This document shows, in pieces, positions 23,291 to 34,760 of a stretch of 64,000 nucleotides of DNA. The translations under genes and the position numbers were made by a program. Every line of letters begins with the position of its first letter. The stretch's first letter is position 1. Source of the stretch: Nageia nagi. Taxonomy: Eukaryota; Pinophyta. Location: positions 114,452,001-114,516,000 of the forward strand of contig JBITNC010000001.1 in assembly GCA_050084985.1 (NCBI GenBank). Direction: 5' to 3'. Under the pieces are notes generated by a model, which saw only the letters and a list, made by a program, of their open reading frames with translations, was not told the DNA's origin and ran no database searches.

Positions 23291-24400
23291 ATGGATCAGT
23301 TAAGATTATTCCTATGAAGTCTTTCTAGAAGAGATCTTAATGAGCTCTTGGGATATATTCAACATGATGGACTAGAAGCATATAATGAAGGAGCTAACCA
23401 TGGTGATGGAAGTAACAATGATCACATTTAGGGCACTATTGAGGGTATGCAAAGATAGATTGATCAAATAGCAAGAGGATCAGCTCAACTAGATGATTCA
23501 ATTGAGTTTGGTAGCCATTTATGTGATGAGATCCATTTATGCATGCCACTATTGGATTATAAAGATCCCTAAAATACATTTGTAGGGGTTCAAAGATGAG
23601 TGTGAGCTCAAAATTAGTGTGGATTTGAGATTACATGTGAAGTTTTTTTCCTCATAGTTTGGAAGGAGAGGCTCATGAATGGTCCTATTCTTTACTTGAA
23701 AGGTCAATTACATCATTTCAAGAATTGAGTAACTTATTTGTGGAATAGTATAATCATAACATTAAGCATGAAGTCATGGTTTTGGATCTATGTGCTATGA
23801 GGCAAGGTAGCAATGAAAATCTTGAAAAGTTTATTGTACAATTCAAAAAGACATGGTAACAAATCAAAACTAAGCTCATGGAAAAAGAGGTAAATAATAT
23901 CTTCAAGGATGCTATCATATTATCCTTACAATCTTATGTCATTGATTATACACATCTAGCATTTTCTAGTATGACATATAAGCTATTGGTAAAAGAAAAA
24001 GTACTTGTGAAATTAGGGCTTATGAAATATTCAGATGATAAGCTTAGGGCCAAGGATAAGTAGTCATAATCACCAAAGAAAGATAAATCCATTCATGTAG
24101 TACAAAAGGTATATGAAAAGAAATAAAGAAAATTTATAAAGTTTCCTATACTTCCAAGGTTTATCTTGAAAGATCTAATGACAAAAGGACTATTACAGCC
24201 TTTACCTAAGCGAGAGGAAGATGAGTTAGCATAGAGGCCAGCATGGTACAAGGAAGATAGATACTATGAATATCATCAAACCAAGGGGCATGCCACTAAT
24301 GGGTGTGGAGGCCTAAGAAACAAAATACAAAGGCTCATAGAAGATGGATTCTATGTGTGTCCTACTAAAGTTAAAGATATAGGGGAAGAGTAACATATCC
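23291..24400 (+). pseudogene. Element E gag relic
   Basis: The likely start is the ATG at 23291 (MDQLRLF), soon followed by a stop. The N-terminal part reads DLNELLGYIQHDGLEAYNEG. The capsid-like core (about 23560-23870) is frameshifted. An open piece at 23878-24063 contains DYTHLAFSSMTYKL and KEKVLVKLG, shared with element A. Near 24255-24320 YYEYHQTKGHATNGC is a gag zinc motif with the first Cys changed to Tyr. Gag packages the element RNA. At least five in-frame stops are visible. Confidence 0.75.
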
Positions 24401-24550
24401 ATGTAATTTTCCATGAAGAAGTGTGTGTAGCACTTACAAGAGGAAGACCAAGAGTAGCAATAGATTCTATTAAATGTGAAAAGGAGCTCCCTAAAGACCC
24501 AAAAAGTTTAACCTCATTAAGAACTCAAGAATACACAAGCTAAGATTAGT

Positions 24551-25120
24551 TTGTTTGAATTGCTTCAAATTTTAGAACCTCATAGAGAAATGATGAATTA
24601 TATTTTCAAGAATGGTCAGATAGATAGGAACATATCAATCATTACTTTTGTGAAAAAGGCAAAAATATGGAGTAAAGAAGATGTTATCACTTTTCAGCCT
24701 AGTGAAAGGCCTAGAAAGGATGTGACCCAGTTACATCCACCATTATTTATTAAAGTGAACACCTTTGGCAATATAGTTAAGAGATCATTGATAGATGGTG
24801 GGAAAGCTTTGAATATTACCACCACTCACTTGCTTTCATAGTTTGATCCAAATTTATTACCTTCAAGAGAAGAGACTACCATGAGAGTTAAGGGGTTTGA
24901 TGGTGTTCCAAATAAATCTGTAAGAATCATCACACTTCTAATCAAAGTAGGAAACAAGGTACTTCAAACCCTCTTCTACATTACAGATGGAAAACCTTCT
25001 TTTAATTTCATTCTTGGAAGACCTTGGATAGATGACATAGAAGGAGTAAAATCCACTTTACATAGATGTTTCAAGTTTTGTTTTGAAAGAAATGTTTACA
25101 AAGTAGAAATAGATGAGTAG
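24551..25120 (+). pseudogene. Element E aspartic protease
   Basis: Two adjoining open pieces (24551-24841 and 24881-25120) carry the retropepsin-like domain. VNTFGNIVKRSLIDGGKALN contains the active-site D-G-G (usual D-S/T/G-G). Then LLIKVGNKVL and FNFILGRPWIDDIEGVKST correspond to the C-terminal ILGRPW block. A TAG at 24839-24841 separates the two. This enzyme would process the Gag-Pol polyprotein. The layout is the same as in A1 (9453) and A2 (20651). Confidence 0.85.
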
Positions 25121-25800
25121 ATAGCCAAGCAATGTAATTATGTTCTCCCTAAGATATTTGTTTTGTATGAGGTAGAAGATGAGGCTATCCTAGCTAAGAA
25201 TGATCAGATCTATAGAAAAGCATTATAGAGAATTAACATCAAGGATATCAAGTTTGGTTCATACACCATCATGGATATTAATAACATCAGTTTGGAGAGA
25301 GATTTGGATGAATAGTAGGAGGCTCAAGAAAAGGATTGCTCATGCACCTCTAGGCTCCATGAAGACTGTTGATGGTCCTCTTTAGAGGAAATCATAAAGG
25401 AAAATAAATGTTGCATCATTACATATCATGGAGATGGTCATGATGGTCAAGATAATTTTTCATTATTAATGCAAGAAGATGAATGGGTAAGAGATGATCA
25501 AAATTGCTTTGTTATTAAATGTGGAATAGATGATGAATATGCAAAACATACTATAGGCTTGTATGAGAATAATGATTCTTTCTTAGAATCTATGGGTGCT
25601 AGAATTGAATATCTAGGTAGGCATAAAAGAGAATTCATAAACTTTGTCTAGATGTACATGCTTGCTTTGGTGAATGTATGGAAGATAAAATCGAAAGATT
25701 GAGAGAGTTACCATTTTTGACACCATTAGAATCAAAGATGACTTGGTTGAATGAAGAGATAGAGGAGGTTAACATTGGTTCTCAAGAGACATTATGACTC
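25121..25800 (+). other. Element E protease-RT linker
   Basis: Short acidic open frames (25200, 25469) with no recognisable domain. They sit where gypsy polyproteins have a variable spacer between protease and RT. Several stops. Confidence 0.6.
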
Positions 25801-25806
25801 TTAAAA

Positions 25807-26624
25807 ATGAGTAAGCTCCTTGAGGAACCTTTGCAAAATGAGTTGATTCAATCCTTTCATGATTATTCTAAATTGTTTACATGGTCATATAAATATATGC
25901 CTAAAAAAGGAGTAATTCATATAAAGCAAAAATTGAGAAAGATACCTTTTCAAGTTTCTTTACTAGTTAAGAAGAAAATTGAGAAATTATTAGAGGTTGG
26001 CTTCATTAGGCCCATTGATTATTTAGAATGGATGGCCAATGTAGTCTTGGTGAAAAAGCTTACAGGTGAAATTAGAGTATGTAATAATTTCAAAGATCTC
26101 AATAAATCATGTTCAAAAGATGATTTCCCACTACCCAACATAGATATGATCATTGACAGTTTGGCAGGTTATGAGATGTTATCATTTATGGATGAATTTT
26201 AGGATATAATCAAATCAAAATCAAGGAAAGTGATCAGCATAAAACAACCTTTAGAACTCCTTGGGGCAACTTTTTCTATAAGGTAATGCTATTTGGTCTT
26301 AAGAATGCAGGGGCCATATATCAAAGAGCAATGATAGCCATGTTCCATGACTTCATTCATAAAATAGTAGAGGTCTATGTAGATGATATATTGATAAAAT
26401 CAAAGAATAAAGAGGACCATGTCAAGGATGTAAAAACAACATTTGAAAGGATGAAGCAGTACAAGTTAAGAATCAAGTCTCAAAAATGTGTATTTTGGGT
26501 ATCATCAGGAAAACTCTTAGGGTACATTATCTCTAGGAGGAGAGTTAAGGTGGATCCAAAAAAGATTAAGGCCATCATAGAACTGTCTCCTCCTACTATT
26601 CTCAAGCAATTGATAAGCCTCTAA
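25807..26624 (+). pseudogene. Element E reverse transcriptase
   Basis: The first open piece (25807-26202) has KKIEKLLEVGFIRPIDYLEW, then VVLVKKLTGEIRVCNNFKDL, KDDFPLPNIDMIIDSLAG and LSFMDEF, the fingers and motif A of gypsy RT. A one-base frameshift at about 26202 breaks it in the GYNQIKI block. The second piece (26286-26624) resumes with FGLKNAGAIYQRAM and has the catalytic VYVDDILIKSK near 26373, followed by the thumb (CVFWVSSGKLLGYIIS, VDPKKIKAI). The catalytic Asp pair is preserved, but the protein cannot be made in one frame. Confidence 0.92.
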
Positions 26625-26639
26625 GGTAATATTTAAGCC

Positions 26640-27200
26640 ATTATAAGATTCATTTATCAATTAATAGATAATATGGATCCTATATCTCATTTACTTAAGA
26701 AATAAGTTGAGTTTAAATAGGATGTTAAGTGTCAAGAAGCATTTGATAGAATAAAAGAGTATTTTCTACATCCACTAGTCTTAGCTCCATATAGACATGG
26801 AGAACCTCTTTGGCTCTATGTATCAACTACAGAACATGCATTTGGGGTAATGTTGGTAAAGAAGGAAGAAGACAGTAAAGAGAGAGCAATCTAATTTATT
26901 AGTAGAACCTTGAAAGAATATGAAACTAGGTACACACCCATTGAAAAGTTATGTCAATGTATAATGTTTACTACTGAGAGATTGAGGCATTATATGATCA
27001 CTAGCACAACACATGTACTTACTTAGGTATATCCATTAAGATATTTTATGTCAAAACCATACCTCAATGGAAGGTTAGCAAAATGGATCATGCTACTTCA
27101 AAATTTTGATCTCAAGTTTGTGAAATAAAAATTAGTTAAAGGGCAGGCAATTGTAGATTTTGTTATAGAGTTTCCCATGGAAGATAGTACAAAACTTAGA
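26640..27200 (+). pseudogene. Element E RNase H (first copy)
   Basis: After the thumb the translation gives CQEAFDRIKEYF, LVLAPYRHGEPLWLYVST, EHAFGVMLVKKEED, FISRTLKEYETRYTPIEKLC and RHYMITSTTHVLT, the usual RNase H order of gypsy Pol. It continues with SKPYLNGRLAKWIMLLQNFD and a VKGQAIVDF block. Stops replace Gln codons at several points (for example TAA near 26702 and 26893). RNase H removes the RNA template during minus-strand synthesis. Confidence 0.85.
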
Positions 27201-27319
27201 GAAGAATTTTAGGATAAATATGCTTTGGCCAAAACTACAAAAAGTACAAAAGAAGACTACCTATGACCTTGTTTTAAAGATAACAATACCATTGATGTTC
27301 CTTTTTCATAGGTTTCAAA

Positions 27320-27780
27320 ACTTTGAAAAATGTATTATGATGGATCATGGTGTATGCGAGGGTCATGAGCAGGAATAGCATTGATATCACCTTAGAATGA
27401 TGTTATTCCTATGTCATACAAACTATCATTTTAGTGTACCAACAATATGGTAGAATATGAAACTTTCATATTAGGATTGAAAGTAGCTATAGAAATTGGT
27501 GTTATGCATTTACATATTTATGGGGATTCATAACTGATAGTGAATCAAGTAAGTGAGATCTACAACACCAAGGATGAGAATCTTATTCCATATAAAGTTC
27601 TTGTTACAAAAATCCTTGCTTGCTTTGAAGAGTATCAATTAGAAAACATTCCAAGGAATAATAAAAGGTTGGCAGACGTAATGGCAAGTGTAGCTTCACT
27701 TATACCAATTGAGATAGAAAGTAGGGAGACTACTTTCACTATCAAGAACTTGGGAACTCCATCAATTGATAAGGAGGAAT
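27320..27780 (+). pseudogene. Element E second RNase H (archaeal-type, Tat clade)
   Basis: The translation shows MMYDGSW-like text near 27335, then LISP, VIPMSYKLSF, TNNMVEYETFILGLKVAIE and IYGDS. From 27540 an open frame reads VNQVSEIYNTKDENLIPYK and FEEYQLENIPRNNKRLADVM, then ASVASLIP. This is the FDGSxx-x-YEAL-GDSxLV-NxxADxLA pattern of the additional RNase H in Tat-clade elements. The key D, E and D positions look present. Frameshifts near 27300-27540 disrupt it. Its presence assigns E, and by similarity A and G, to that clade. Confidence 0.8.
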
Positions 27781-27789
27781 TGAAAATGG

Positions 27790-28990
27790 TTTGTGTTGCT
27801 CAAAAGGTTGGTTATGAGGTAAGTCCTTGGTACCAACACATATTCAAATATTTGAGGGATAACTTTATTGATGCCACACTCGATAAGAGAGAACAAATTA
27901 GAATGAAAAGGCTTGCTACAAAATATGTCATTATTGGCAATATACTTTATAAAAGATAATTTAATGGTATTCTTTTGAGTTGTCTTCATGGTAAGGAGAT
28001 TGAAACATCATTAGAGCATGCTTATGTAGGGGCATGTGGAGGTCATTTCAATGGGAGATCAATTTATGGCAAGTTGTGGGTCACCATGGAGCATGATTGT
28101 CATGAGCATGTTAAGAAGTGTGAGCAATGTCAAAAGCATGCACACTTAGAATTAACACCTAATCAAGAGTTGAATTATGTCACATCACCATGGCCTTTCT
28201 CAATGTGGGCTTTGGATTTCATTGGTGTTATCAATCCTCCATCTAGTGAGGGGCACAAGTTTATCTTGGTTGCCACCAAATACTACACTAAATGGATTGA
28301 GGCAATTCTTTTGAAAATAGCTATACAAAAACATGTTATCAATTTCATCAAGGAATATATCATTTGCAAATTTGGTATACCTCAAAGGTTAATCATGAAC
28401 AATGGTGCAAATTTTATAGGAAAAGATATCAAAGAATTTTGTAAAAAGATGAAGGTTGAACAAAGATTCTCTTTAGTTTACTATCCCCAAGGAAATGGAC
28501 AAGCTAAAGCAATAGAAAAAATAATCAAGAAAATATTGGAAAAATCTATAAAAAATAATGGTAGGGATTGGCATGATTAATTACCATATGCTCTATGGGC
28601 ATATAGAATAAGTGAAAGAACAACAATAGGTGCTACTCCATACTCTCTTGTGTATGGACATGAAGTAGTCATTCCTCTTAAAATTGAGATCCCTTCTTCA
28701 AGAATTGCACTCAAAGATATCATGAAGGAACCACAACAATTGGAAGTAAGGTTAAATTAGCTAGAGGCATTATAAGAGAAAAGAATTAATGCACTAGAGC
28801 ATCTTAAAACATATTAGCATAGAATAAAGAGGGCTTATGGAAAGAAAATGGTGCCTAAATCATTTAAGGTTAGGGATATGGTTCTCCAAGAGAAAATTTC
28901 TAACACTATAGCAAGGGATTATCTACATTGGATGGGGAGGTTCTCAAAAATCCCATCAATGCTAGACACCTAAAGAAGTATCACATATAG
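27790..28990 (+). pseudogene. Element E integrase with lost catalytic residues
   Basis: The zinc-binding region (about 27975-28150) has H-x-G-x2-G-x-H and KKCEQCQKH. The core from 28170 has WALDFIGVI (first Asp present). The second catalytic position reads LIMNNGANF, where family members have DNG, so Asp is now Asn (GAT to AAT). The third reads NGQAKAIEK, where members have QAEA, so Glu is now Lys. Both are G-to-A changes. Beyond 28580 the domain continues through PYALWAYR and ATPYSLVYGHEVVIPL to a C-terminal part near 28860. A stop at 28579 and others interrupt it. Confidence 0.88.
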
Positions 28991-29194
28991 GTGACCTATG
29001 GGTCATCCCATGCATTTATTTTTATAAAAACATTACTATAGGAATAGGCATGTGATATATGGCACAAATTCAAAATAGAAGATCATTTCGATGTTAGAAG
29101 AGGAGTGCCAATGCTCCATGTTTAGTAGGAAAGGATCACCCATGGTTCTATTTCATAGTCAAAAATAGCAAAAATAAAAAACATTAGATACCCC

Positions 29195-29715
29195 TTGGTG
29201 CAAATATTTAGCTCCTAGATCATAAATTTACATGTCTCTTGGTGCAAAGTCTTAGCTCCACCCCTCATTGCAATATGCCTCTTAGCATAGAGTTTCAAAT
29301 CTCATCATATCATGCCTCCTAGTGCAGAGTTTTAGCTCTCATCATATCATGCCTCTTGGCATAGAGTTTCAACTCTCATCATATCAGGCCTCTTGGCATA
29401 GAGTTTTAGCTCTCATCATATCATGCCTCTTGGAACAAAGTTTTAACTCTCATCATATCATGCCTCTTGGCATAAAGTTTTAGCTCTCATCATATCATGC
29501 CTCTTGGCACAAAGTTTCAACTCTCATCATATCATGCCTCTTGGCATAAAGTTTCAGCTCTCATCATACCATGCCTCTTGGCATAAAGTTTTAAATCTCA
29601 TCATAGCATGCCTCTTGGTATAAAGTTTTATCTCTCATAATATCATGCCTCTTGGCACAAAGTTTTAACTCTCATCATATCATGCCTCTTGGCATGGAGT
29701 TGAGCTCCCATTCTA
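29195..29715 (+). repeat. 37-bp minisatellite in element E 3' region
   Basis: The marker ATGCCTCTTGG recurs at 29312, 29349, 29386 (variant), 29423, 29460, 29497, 29534, 29571, 29608, 29645 and 29682, a 37-bp step. Degenerate copies precede it at 29232 and 29275. About 12-14 copies in total, unit like CATGCCTCTTGGCATAAAG plus TTTTAGCTCTCATCATAT. It sits between integrase and the 3' LTR, where several plant LTR retrotransposons carry tandem repeats. Confidence 0.95.
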
Positions 29716-29784
29716 CTACAATATGCTATTTGCTCATGTTTGTCAAAGTTGTCATATGTCATAAGTTGTCTTGTCGAAAAGGTC

Positions 29785-29895
29785 ATGGTATGATCATGTG
29801 TGGTCATGTGTTGTCATGTGTGGTCATATGTGGTCATGTGTTGTCATGTGTGGTCATGTGTGATATGTGTTATCATGTGTGGTCATGTGTTGTTA
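29785..29895 (+). repeat. 10-bp tandem repeat (TGGTCATGTG)n
   Basis: About ten copies of TGGTCATGTG with TTGTCATGTG and TGGTCATATG variants. One frame encodes a Cys/Val/His-rich repeat peptide at 29652-30041, which I regard as fortuitous. Located just after the 37-bp array. Confidence 0.9.
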
Positions 29896-30115
29896 GTATC
29901 ATGATAAGGGGTAGATTGAAAAACATCACAGCAGGGAGTTTTCTCAACCCATATCTAGCTTTTATAGGTTTTGCTATATTACAATATTTGTTGAAATTTA
30001 GATTGATTAGTGTTGGTATTATGCTTATCAATACTTGCTAATATTTCATTACTATGACATCTTGGTTGTACTTTGAATGAAAAATCTCAATGCACCTAGT
30101 GATATCAATTTCTCA

Positions 30116-30131
30116 TCCAAAGTGGGGCATA
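30116..30131 (+). other. Element E polypurine tract
   Basis: CCAAAGTGGGGCATA immediately precedes the 3' LTR, the position of the plus-strand primer. A similar string precedes the A 3' LTR at 36003. Confidence 0.75.
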
Positions 30132-30960
30132 TGTTATCACATAAAATTTATTTATACATTTAAATAAATACATTTGCTTGCACTAATACACATCTAGAAT
30201 ATTTAATGCAATGATATCAATGCTTATCTTGAATATGATCATAATGTCAATGTTTATTTTGAATATGGTTATGATATCAATGGTTGTCTTGAATATCATT
30301 ATATATTATGAGCTAACGCTATTTATGTAGGTACACATCAACCTAAGGAGTAGGCCATATTATTATCTATACAAGTAGGGATCTAATAGTAAGTCCACAT
30401 CAGGGAGATACATGATCCCATATTTGGACTTGATGATGGTAGTCTTTTAGGTGTCTCTTGACATCTCCATTCAAGGTTGGGTTTATGTACTTCCTTATGC
30501 AAGCATCCTAATGATTGTTAGCTTATTTGAGTATCAAATTACAATCATTAAGAGTCTGTGTGGAGGCACAGAGTTGGTTCATAATGGACTACAATCTAAC
30601 AAAAACCATTAATGCTCCTCTGTAGATGAAATAGACTATTGATGCTCCTTTTGAGCATAAAATAGATTGCTTACAGCCCTCTATTTGGATCACCTTGCTC
30701 CACAACTTCAGGTGTAGACACCATTAGTTGTTGAGGCTTTATCACTATCTTCCATTTTTTGATATCAGGTATGTTCCATGAGGTAAGTATACAAACTCAA
30801 TCTTATTTGGTGATATCATTTTGATTCCAATTATTCATTATCTTCTATATTAGCTTTTCTTGTTATAAATTATTATCTGTTAGCTCAAAATTTACAAATA
30901 TCCTTCGAAACTATAGGTATTCATTTATTTGCATTCTCAAATTTTTTTTATTTGTAAACA
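30132..30960 (+). repeat. Element E 3' LTR
   Basis: 829 bp, TGTTATCACATA to TTGTAAACA, aligned end to end with 22367-23196. A2 RT sequence resumes immediately after it with TTATG. Confidence 0.9.
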
Positions 30961-31740
30961 TTATGTTTCATGATCTCATTCAAAAAATAATGGATGTTTG
31001 TATAGATGGTTGCATTCTTATAAAGTCAAATAATAAGGAGGGTCATATAAAACATATAAGAATACTTTTTGAAAATATGGATAAGTATGATTTAAGGATC
31101 AAGCCTCAAAAATATGTATTTGGAGTCTCTTCTAATAAACATTTGGTATACATTATTTATATAAGGAGAGGAATAGAAGTGGATCCCAACAAGGTGAAGG
31201 AAATCATGGAAATTCATCCTATGAATAACTTGAAGCAATTGAGAAGTATTTCTAGTGAGGTGCAAGAAATAATAAGCTTTATCATTATCTTTTAGATAAG
31301 TGTGTTCCATTCCCACACTTAATTTTGTTAGGGATGAAAAGTGCTAAGAAGCCTTTGAGAACATAAAGAGGTATTTATGCAACCCTTTGGTTTTATCCGC
31401 TTTTCAACATGGACAGACTTTATGGTTATATGTTTCAGCCATTATGGAAACCTTGGGGCAATGATTACATAAAATGATGAAGGAGGAAAGAGAGGGTTAT
31501 CTATTTAATTATAAATACCTTGGTGGAGTATGAAACAAGGTATGTACCAATAGAAACTATGTATTATGCCATAGTTTTTGAAGTAAAAAAATTAAGGTAT
31601 TACATGTTGGGAAGCACAACTCATGTGGTTACTAAGGTTAATCCATTGAGGTACTTATTGTCAAAACCATATCTTTTAGGAGGGGAATCAAAATTGCTAA
31701 TGTTGCTTCAAAATTTAATATTGTGTTTGTAAATAAATAA
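30961..31740 (+). pseudogene. Element A2 RT second half and first RNase H
   Basis: The frame from 30963 begins MFHDLIQKIMDVC, the continuation of the RT cut at 22366. The catalytic block is changed: where E has YVDDILIKSK, A2 reads CIDGCILIKSN, so one Asp is lost and one residue inserted. The thumb follows (KPQKYVFGVSSNKHLVYII, VDPNKVKEIM). From about 31340 the RNase H pieces CEAFENIKRY-like, PLVLSAF, LWLYVSA and, at 31520-31730, VEYETRYVPIETMYYAIVFE and YYMLGSTTHVV are recognisable. Frameshifts separate them. Confidence 0.85.
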
Positions 31741-32300
31741 TTAATCAAGGGACAAGTTATAAAAAATTTTAAGCAATGATACATATCCTCTTCATGAAGA
31801 ATTCCAAGATGAATGTATCTTGGATGAGAAAGTTGAGGTATGGAATGATATTTTGATGATTCAAAATGTATGCATGGATTAGGGGCATGAATAATTTTTA
31901 TTTCTCCTCATAGGTATGTTACTATTATGTATTATATAATAAATTTCGATTTTACTAACAATATAGATGAATATAAGGTTCTTATTTGGGGTAAAAGGAA
32001 ACCATAAGTTTGAACATGAAGAGGATTCCCATTTATAGATATTACCAATTGGTTGTGAACCAAATCAATGAGGTTTGCAACACTAATAATGAAAAAATTA
32101 ATTTCTTATAGAAAATAATTCCAATATTTCTAACTTTATTTAATGAATATCAGTTGGGAAATATAGCAAGGAGCAACAATAGGTATGTGAATGCAATGGA
32201 AAGTGTAGCCTCTCTTGTACCATTTGAGATAGATGATGAAGAGACTATCCTCACAAAAAAAAACTAATTCCTCATTTCCTATTGATTAAATTGAAGAATT
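31741..32300 (+). pseudogene. Element A2 second RNase H relic
   Basis: Heavily broken, but 32150-32260 reads ARSNNRYVNAMESVASLVPF followed by EIDDEETI, the end of the Tat-type second RNase H (compare element E near 27650 and element G near 58000). Upstream pieces near 32020-32090 resemble the VNQI-EV-N-KDE segment. Confidence 0.7.
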
Positions 32301-32499
32301 TTATTTTACATATATTATTATAATGACAAATTATGATGTCAAACCTTGGTATCAAGAAATTCATGATTATCTCAAGTTCAACATAGTCCTGAGCAGATTT
32401 GAAGAACCAAAAATGAAGAATGAAAAAAAATCAAATAAAGTAAGCATATTGTAAAATATATCACATAGGAAATACTATTTATAGAATGTTATATGAGGG

Positions 32500-33179
32500 T
32501 AATTTGTTAATATGTATTAATTCCAAAGAAATAGATGAATCTTTAGAGCAAGTACATGAAGGCATATGTGGAGGAAATTTTAATGGAAAATTAATTTAAG
32601 AAAGGCTTCTTAGAATGGGGTATTACTAGCCATCTATGGAAAAGGACTATTTTGAGCATGTAAAAAAGTATTTAAATTTTCAAAAGCATTCAAATTTTAT
32701 ATTTGATACCTTCTAAAGTGTTTAATATTATCATATCTCCTTGCCCATTCTCAATGTGAGCCATAGATCTCATTGTTTTCATCAACCCAAACTCAAGTGA
32801 ATGCCATAAATTCATCATAAAAGGTACAAAATACTACACCAAGTGGGTTGAAGCAATTGCATTGAAGTCATATGATTCAATTAAGTTGACCAAATTCACA
32901 ATTAAGTATATCATTACTATGTTTGGTATCCTTATTACCATGCTTATGGATAATGCACCTAATCTAGCTTGCAAGGAGATGAAAGATTTTTGTAAGAAAT
33001 TCTACTTTGGGTATAAATTTTCCACCCAATATTACCCTAAAATAAATGGTTAAGTGGAATAATATAATAAAATAATCAAGAGTATCTTATGTAAAATAAT
33101 TAAGAAAAGTGGAAGAAATTAGCATGAGCAACTTCCATATGCATTGTGGGCATGTTGTACAAGGGTGAAAGCAACAAGA
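32500..33179 (+). pseudogene. Element A2 integrase, main part
   Basis: Zinc-region text LEQVHEGICGGNFNGKLI lies near 32545, and the core near 32755 has AIDLIVFINPNSSECHKFII. Then KYYTKWVEAIALKS, TMLMDNAPNLACKEM and QYYPKING follow (to about 33050). Here the Asp residues of AID and MDN are retained and the Glu after the broken Gln codon also seems present, unlike element E. Stops lie at Trp, Cys and Gln positions. Insertion F interrupts the domain at about 33180. Confidence 0.82.
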
Positions 33180-34297
33180 TGAGTCCACTTAAAGTAAAAG
33201 TCTTAGGAATTAAAATCAATATTGGAAAAATGATTAGGATATTGATTTTAATGTACTTCACATTAGGATACTGATTTAGGTTTAAGATCCCAATGAGGAT
33301 TAGGATCTCGATTTTAAATCCAAATCCTAATACTCAAAAAATCGAGATCCCAATATTTATCAGGATCCTAATTTTTAATTTAAATCAAGATATTGATATA
33401 TTTAAATCAGTTTTCCTCCAATTTAGGCTCATTTTTAGGCTTGGGAAAGGCTTGGTGAGCCAACCCTTAACCTTGGACCTACAAGTATGTGTTCATGGTA
33501 ATTTCCATGGAAAATCTTGATTTTAGGCATACATTCGATGGTGTTTTTGGTAGAATTTTTTCATGAAATTAAAACCCATTATAGATGAAAGAGTGCATAT
33601 TCAAATATGCAATTTTATTTACAATTGTATTAGATTTTATATTTTTCAATTAATTTTTAGTGAAACTGATCCATATACTTGAAATATGAGGGTATCTTAT
33701 TTTCTTAATAACATTTTATTTTTTGGGAATTATGAAAAAAAAATGGTAACAAGATACAAATAATTCTATATAAGATTAAAAATAAAATAAAAAAAGGATA
33801 AGTTTAGGACAAATTATGCGTGTTGAACATGAGCACTTTTCAAAATAGAAAACATGACTAATACATGATCACTAAAAAAAATATTCATGAAAAAAATATG
33901 GAAAAATATCCAAGACAAGCTTAAGTGTCTTAGGTATCTATTCCAAAAAGGATTTAAAAAAAACAAAAAAAACTTTGATTTAGATTAAATTATGCTTATC
34001 AAACACATGCATGGTATGGTCCTAAAATTGTATATTTTAAAAAGTGGTTTTTATTCATCCCTATCAAAATTTAATTTTTATCATCTAGGTATTGAAATAA
34101 ATTATATACTTAAAAACTAAACACTGAGCACTACATTTTGATCTTAGTGACCTTTTTCATGATTCCATGTCGAAGTGCTCTAAATTTTGAGATTAGTTGT
34201 ACCCAAACTTGAAAATCAAGGAAAACACTTTCACTTTTTGACCATAAAGTGGATCCAACTTCTTGCATTGACCCACAAGTGTGAGGATTGCAATAGA
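33160..34297. mobile_element. Insertion F, unidentified, about 1.1 kb
   Basis: A2 integrase similarity stops near 33179 (GTGAAAGCAACAAGA) and resumes near 34276-34310 (GTGTGAGGATTGCAATAGA, then CTCTTATTTATGG). The two ends share a degenerate direct repeat of about 20 bases, so the 33180-34275 segment looks inserted. It has no recognisable protein. Its first 240 bases are rich in AGGAT/ATCCTAAT-type words and form local inverted repeats (33293-33380). Family unknown; a diverged retroposon is possible. Confidence 0.45.
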
Positions 34298-34760
34298 CAC
34301 AAATCCTTTTTCTCTTATTTATGGTGATTAAGTAGTCATACCTTTGGAGCTTGAGATCTCATATTTGAGATTTTTAGTTAGAGGTAGCATCAAGGAAGAA
34401 GATCAAAGAAGAGCAAGATTGCATCAACTTGAGGTACTGGATGAGAAGATAAATTTTATTGAACATATTATATAATATAAAAATATGTTGAAGAAATCAT
34501 TTGGTAAGAAAATTAGGCTTTTCCAAGTAAGAGATTTGGTACCTCTCAAAAAATTTGAAATACAACTACGTCATAGAATCTCAAAGGCATGTTTAGCCAA
34601 ATTATGTAGGTTCCTATGTTATTATTAAGAATTTTGATAAAGGTTCTTATAATTTGTTATATATGTATGGAAAGGAAATAAAGAAGCCATTCAATATCCA
34701 AGACTTGAACAAGTTTTATACGTAACACATAATAGAGAATCATGAACAAGTCATCCCATA
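34298..34760 (+). pseudogene. Element A2 integrase C-terminal part
   Basis: Translated with frame changes: SLIYGD, then VVIPLELEI near 34310-34350, QRRARLHQLEVLDEKI near 34405, KSFGKKIRLFQVRDLVPLKK near 34500-34550 and HRISKACLAKLC. This is the counterpart of the DEKR, R-F-x2-GDLVL and GK-xPxWEGPY order at the end of gypsy integrases. It ends near 34760. Confidence 0.8.

Larger units (their letters stand above)
22362..30965 (+). mobile_element. Element E: near-complete Tat-like Ty3/gypsy retrotransposon
   Basis: The 5' LTR (22367-23196) and 3' LTR (30132-30960) share start TGTTATC and end GTAAACA. Flanks are CTATG (22362-22366) and TTATG (30961-30965), a 5-bp duplication with one change. The interior has a primer site, gag, protease, RT with YVDD, RNase H, a second RNase H, integrase, a minisatellite-rich 3' region and a purine tract. 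A second RNase H after the first is the hallmark of the plant Tat clade. It is the least decayed large element in the window, yet it has stops, frameshifts and substituted integrase catalytic residues. Confidence 0.9.

Noticed and set aside
29195-29715. Possible CRISPR array because of the regular 37-bp spacing
   Set aside because: The whole unit repeats without distinct spacers, in a plant LTR retrotransposon; it is a minisatellite.
29652-30041. 129-residue open frame with Cys/Val/His repeats
   Set aside because: It is simply a translation of the 10-bp tandem repeat and its flank inside the element E 3' region; no start context or family support.
22367-30960. Possible intact, active retrotransposon
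   Set aside because: Frameshift in RT at about 26202, many stops and two substituted integrase catalytic residues.
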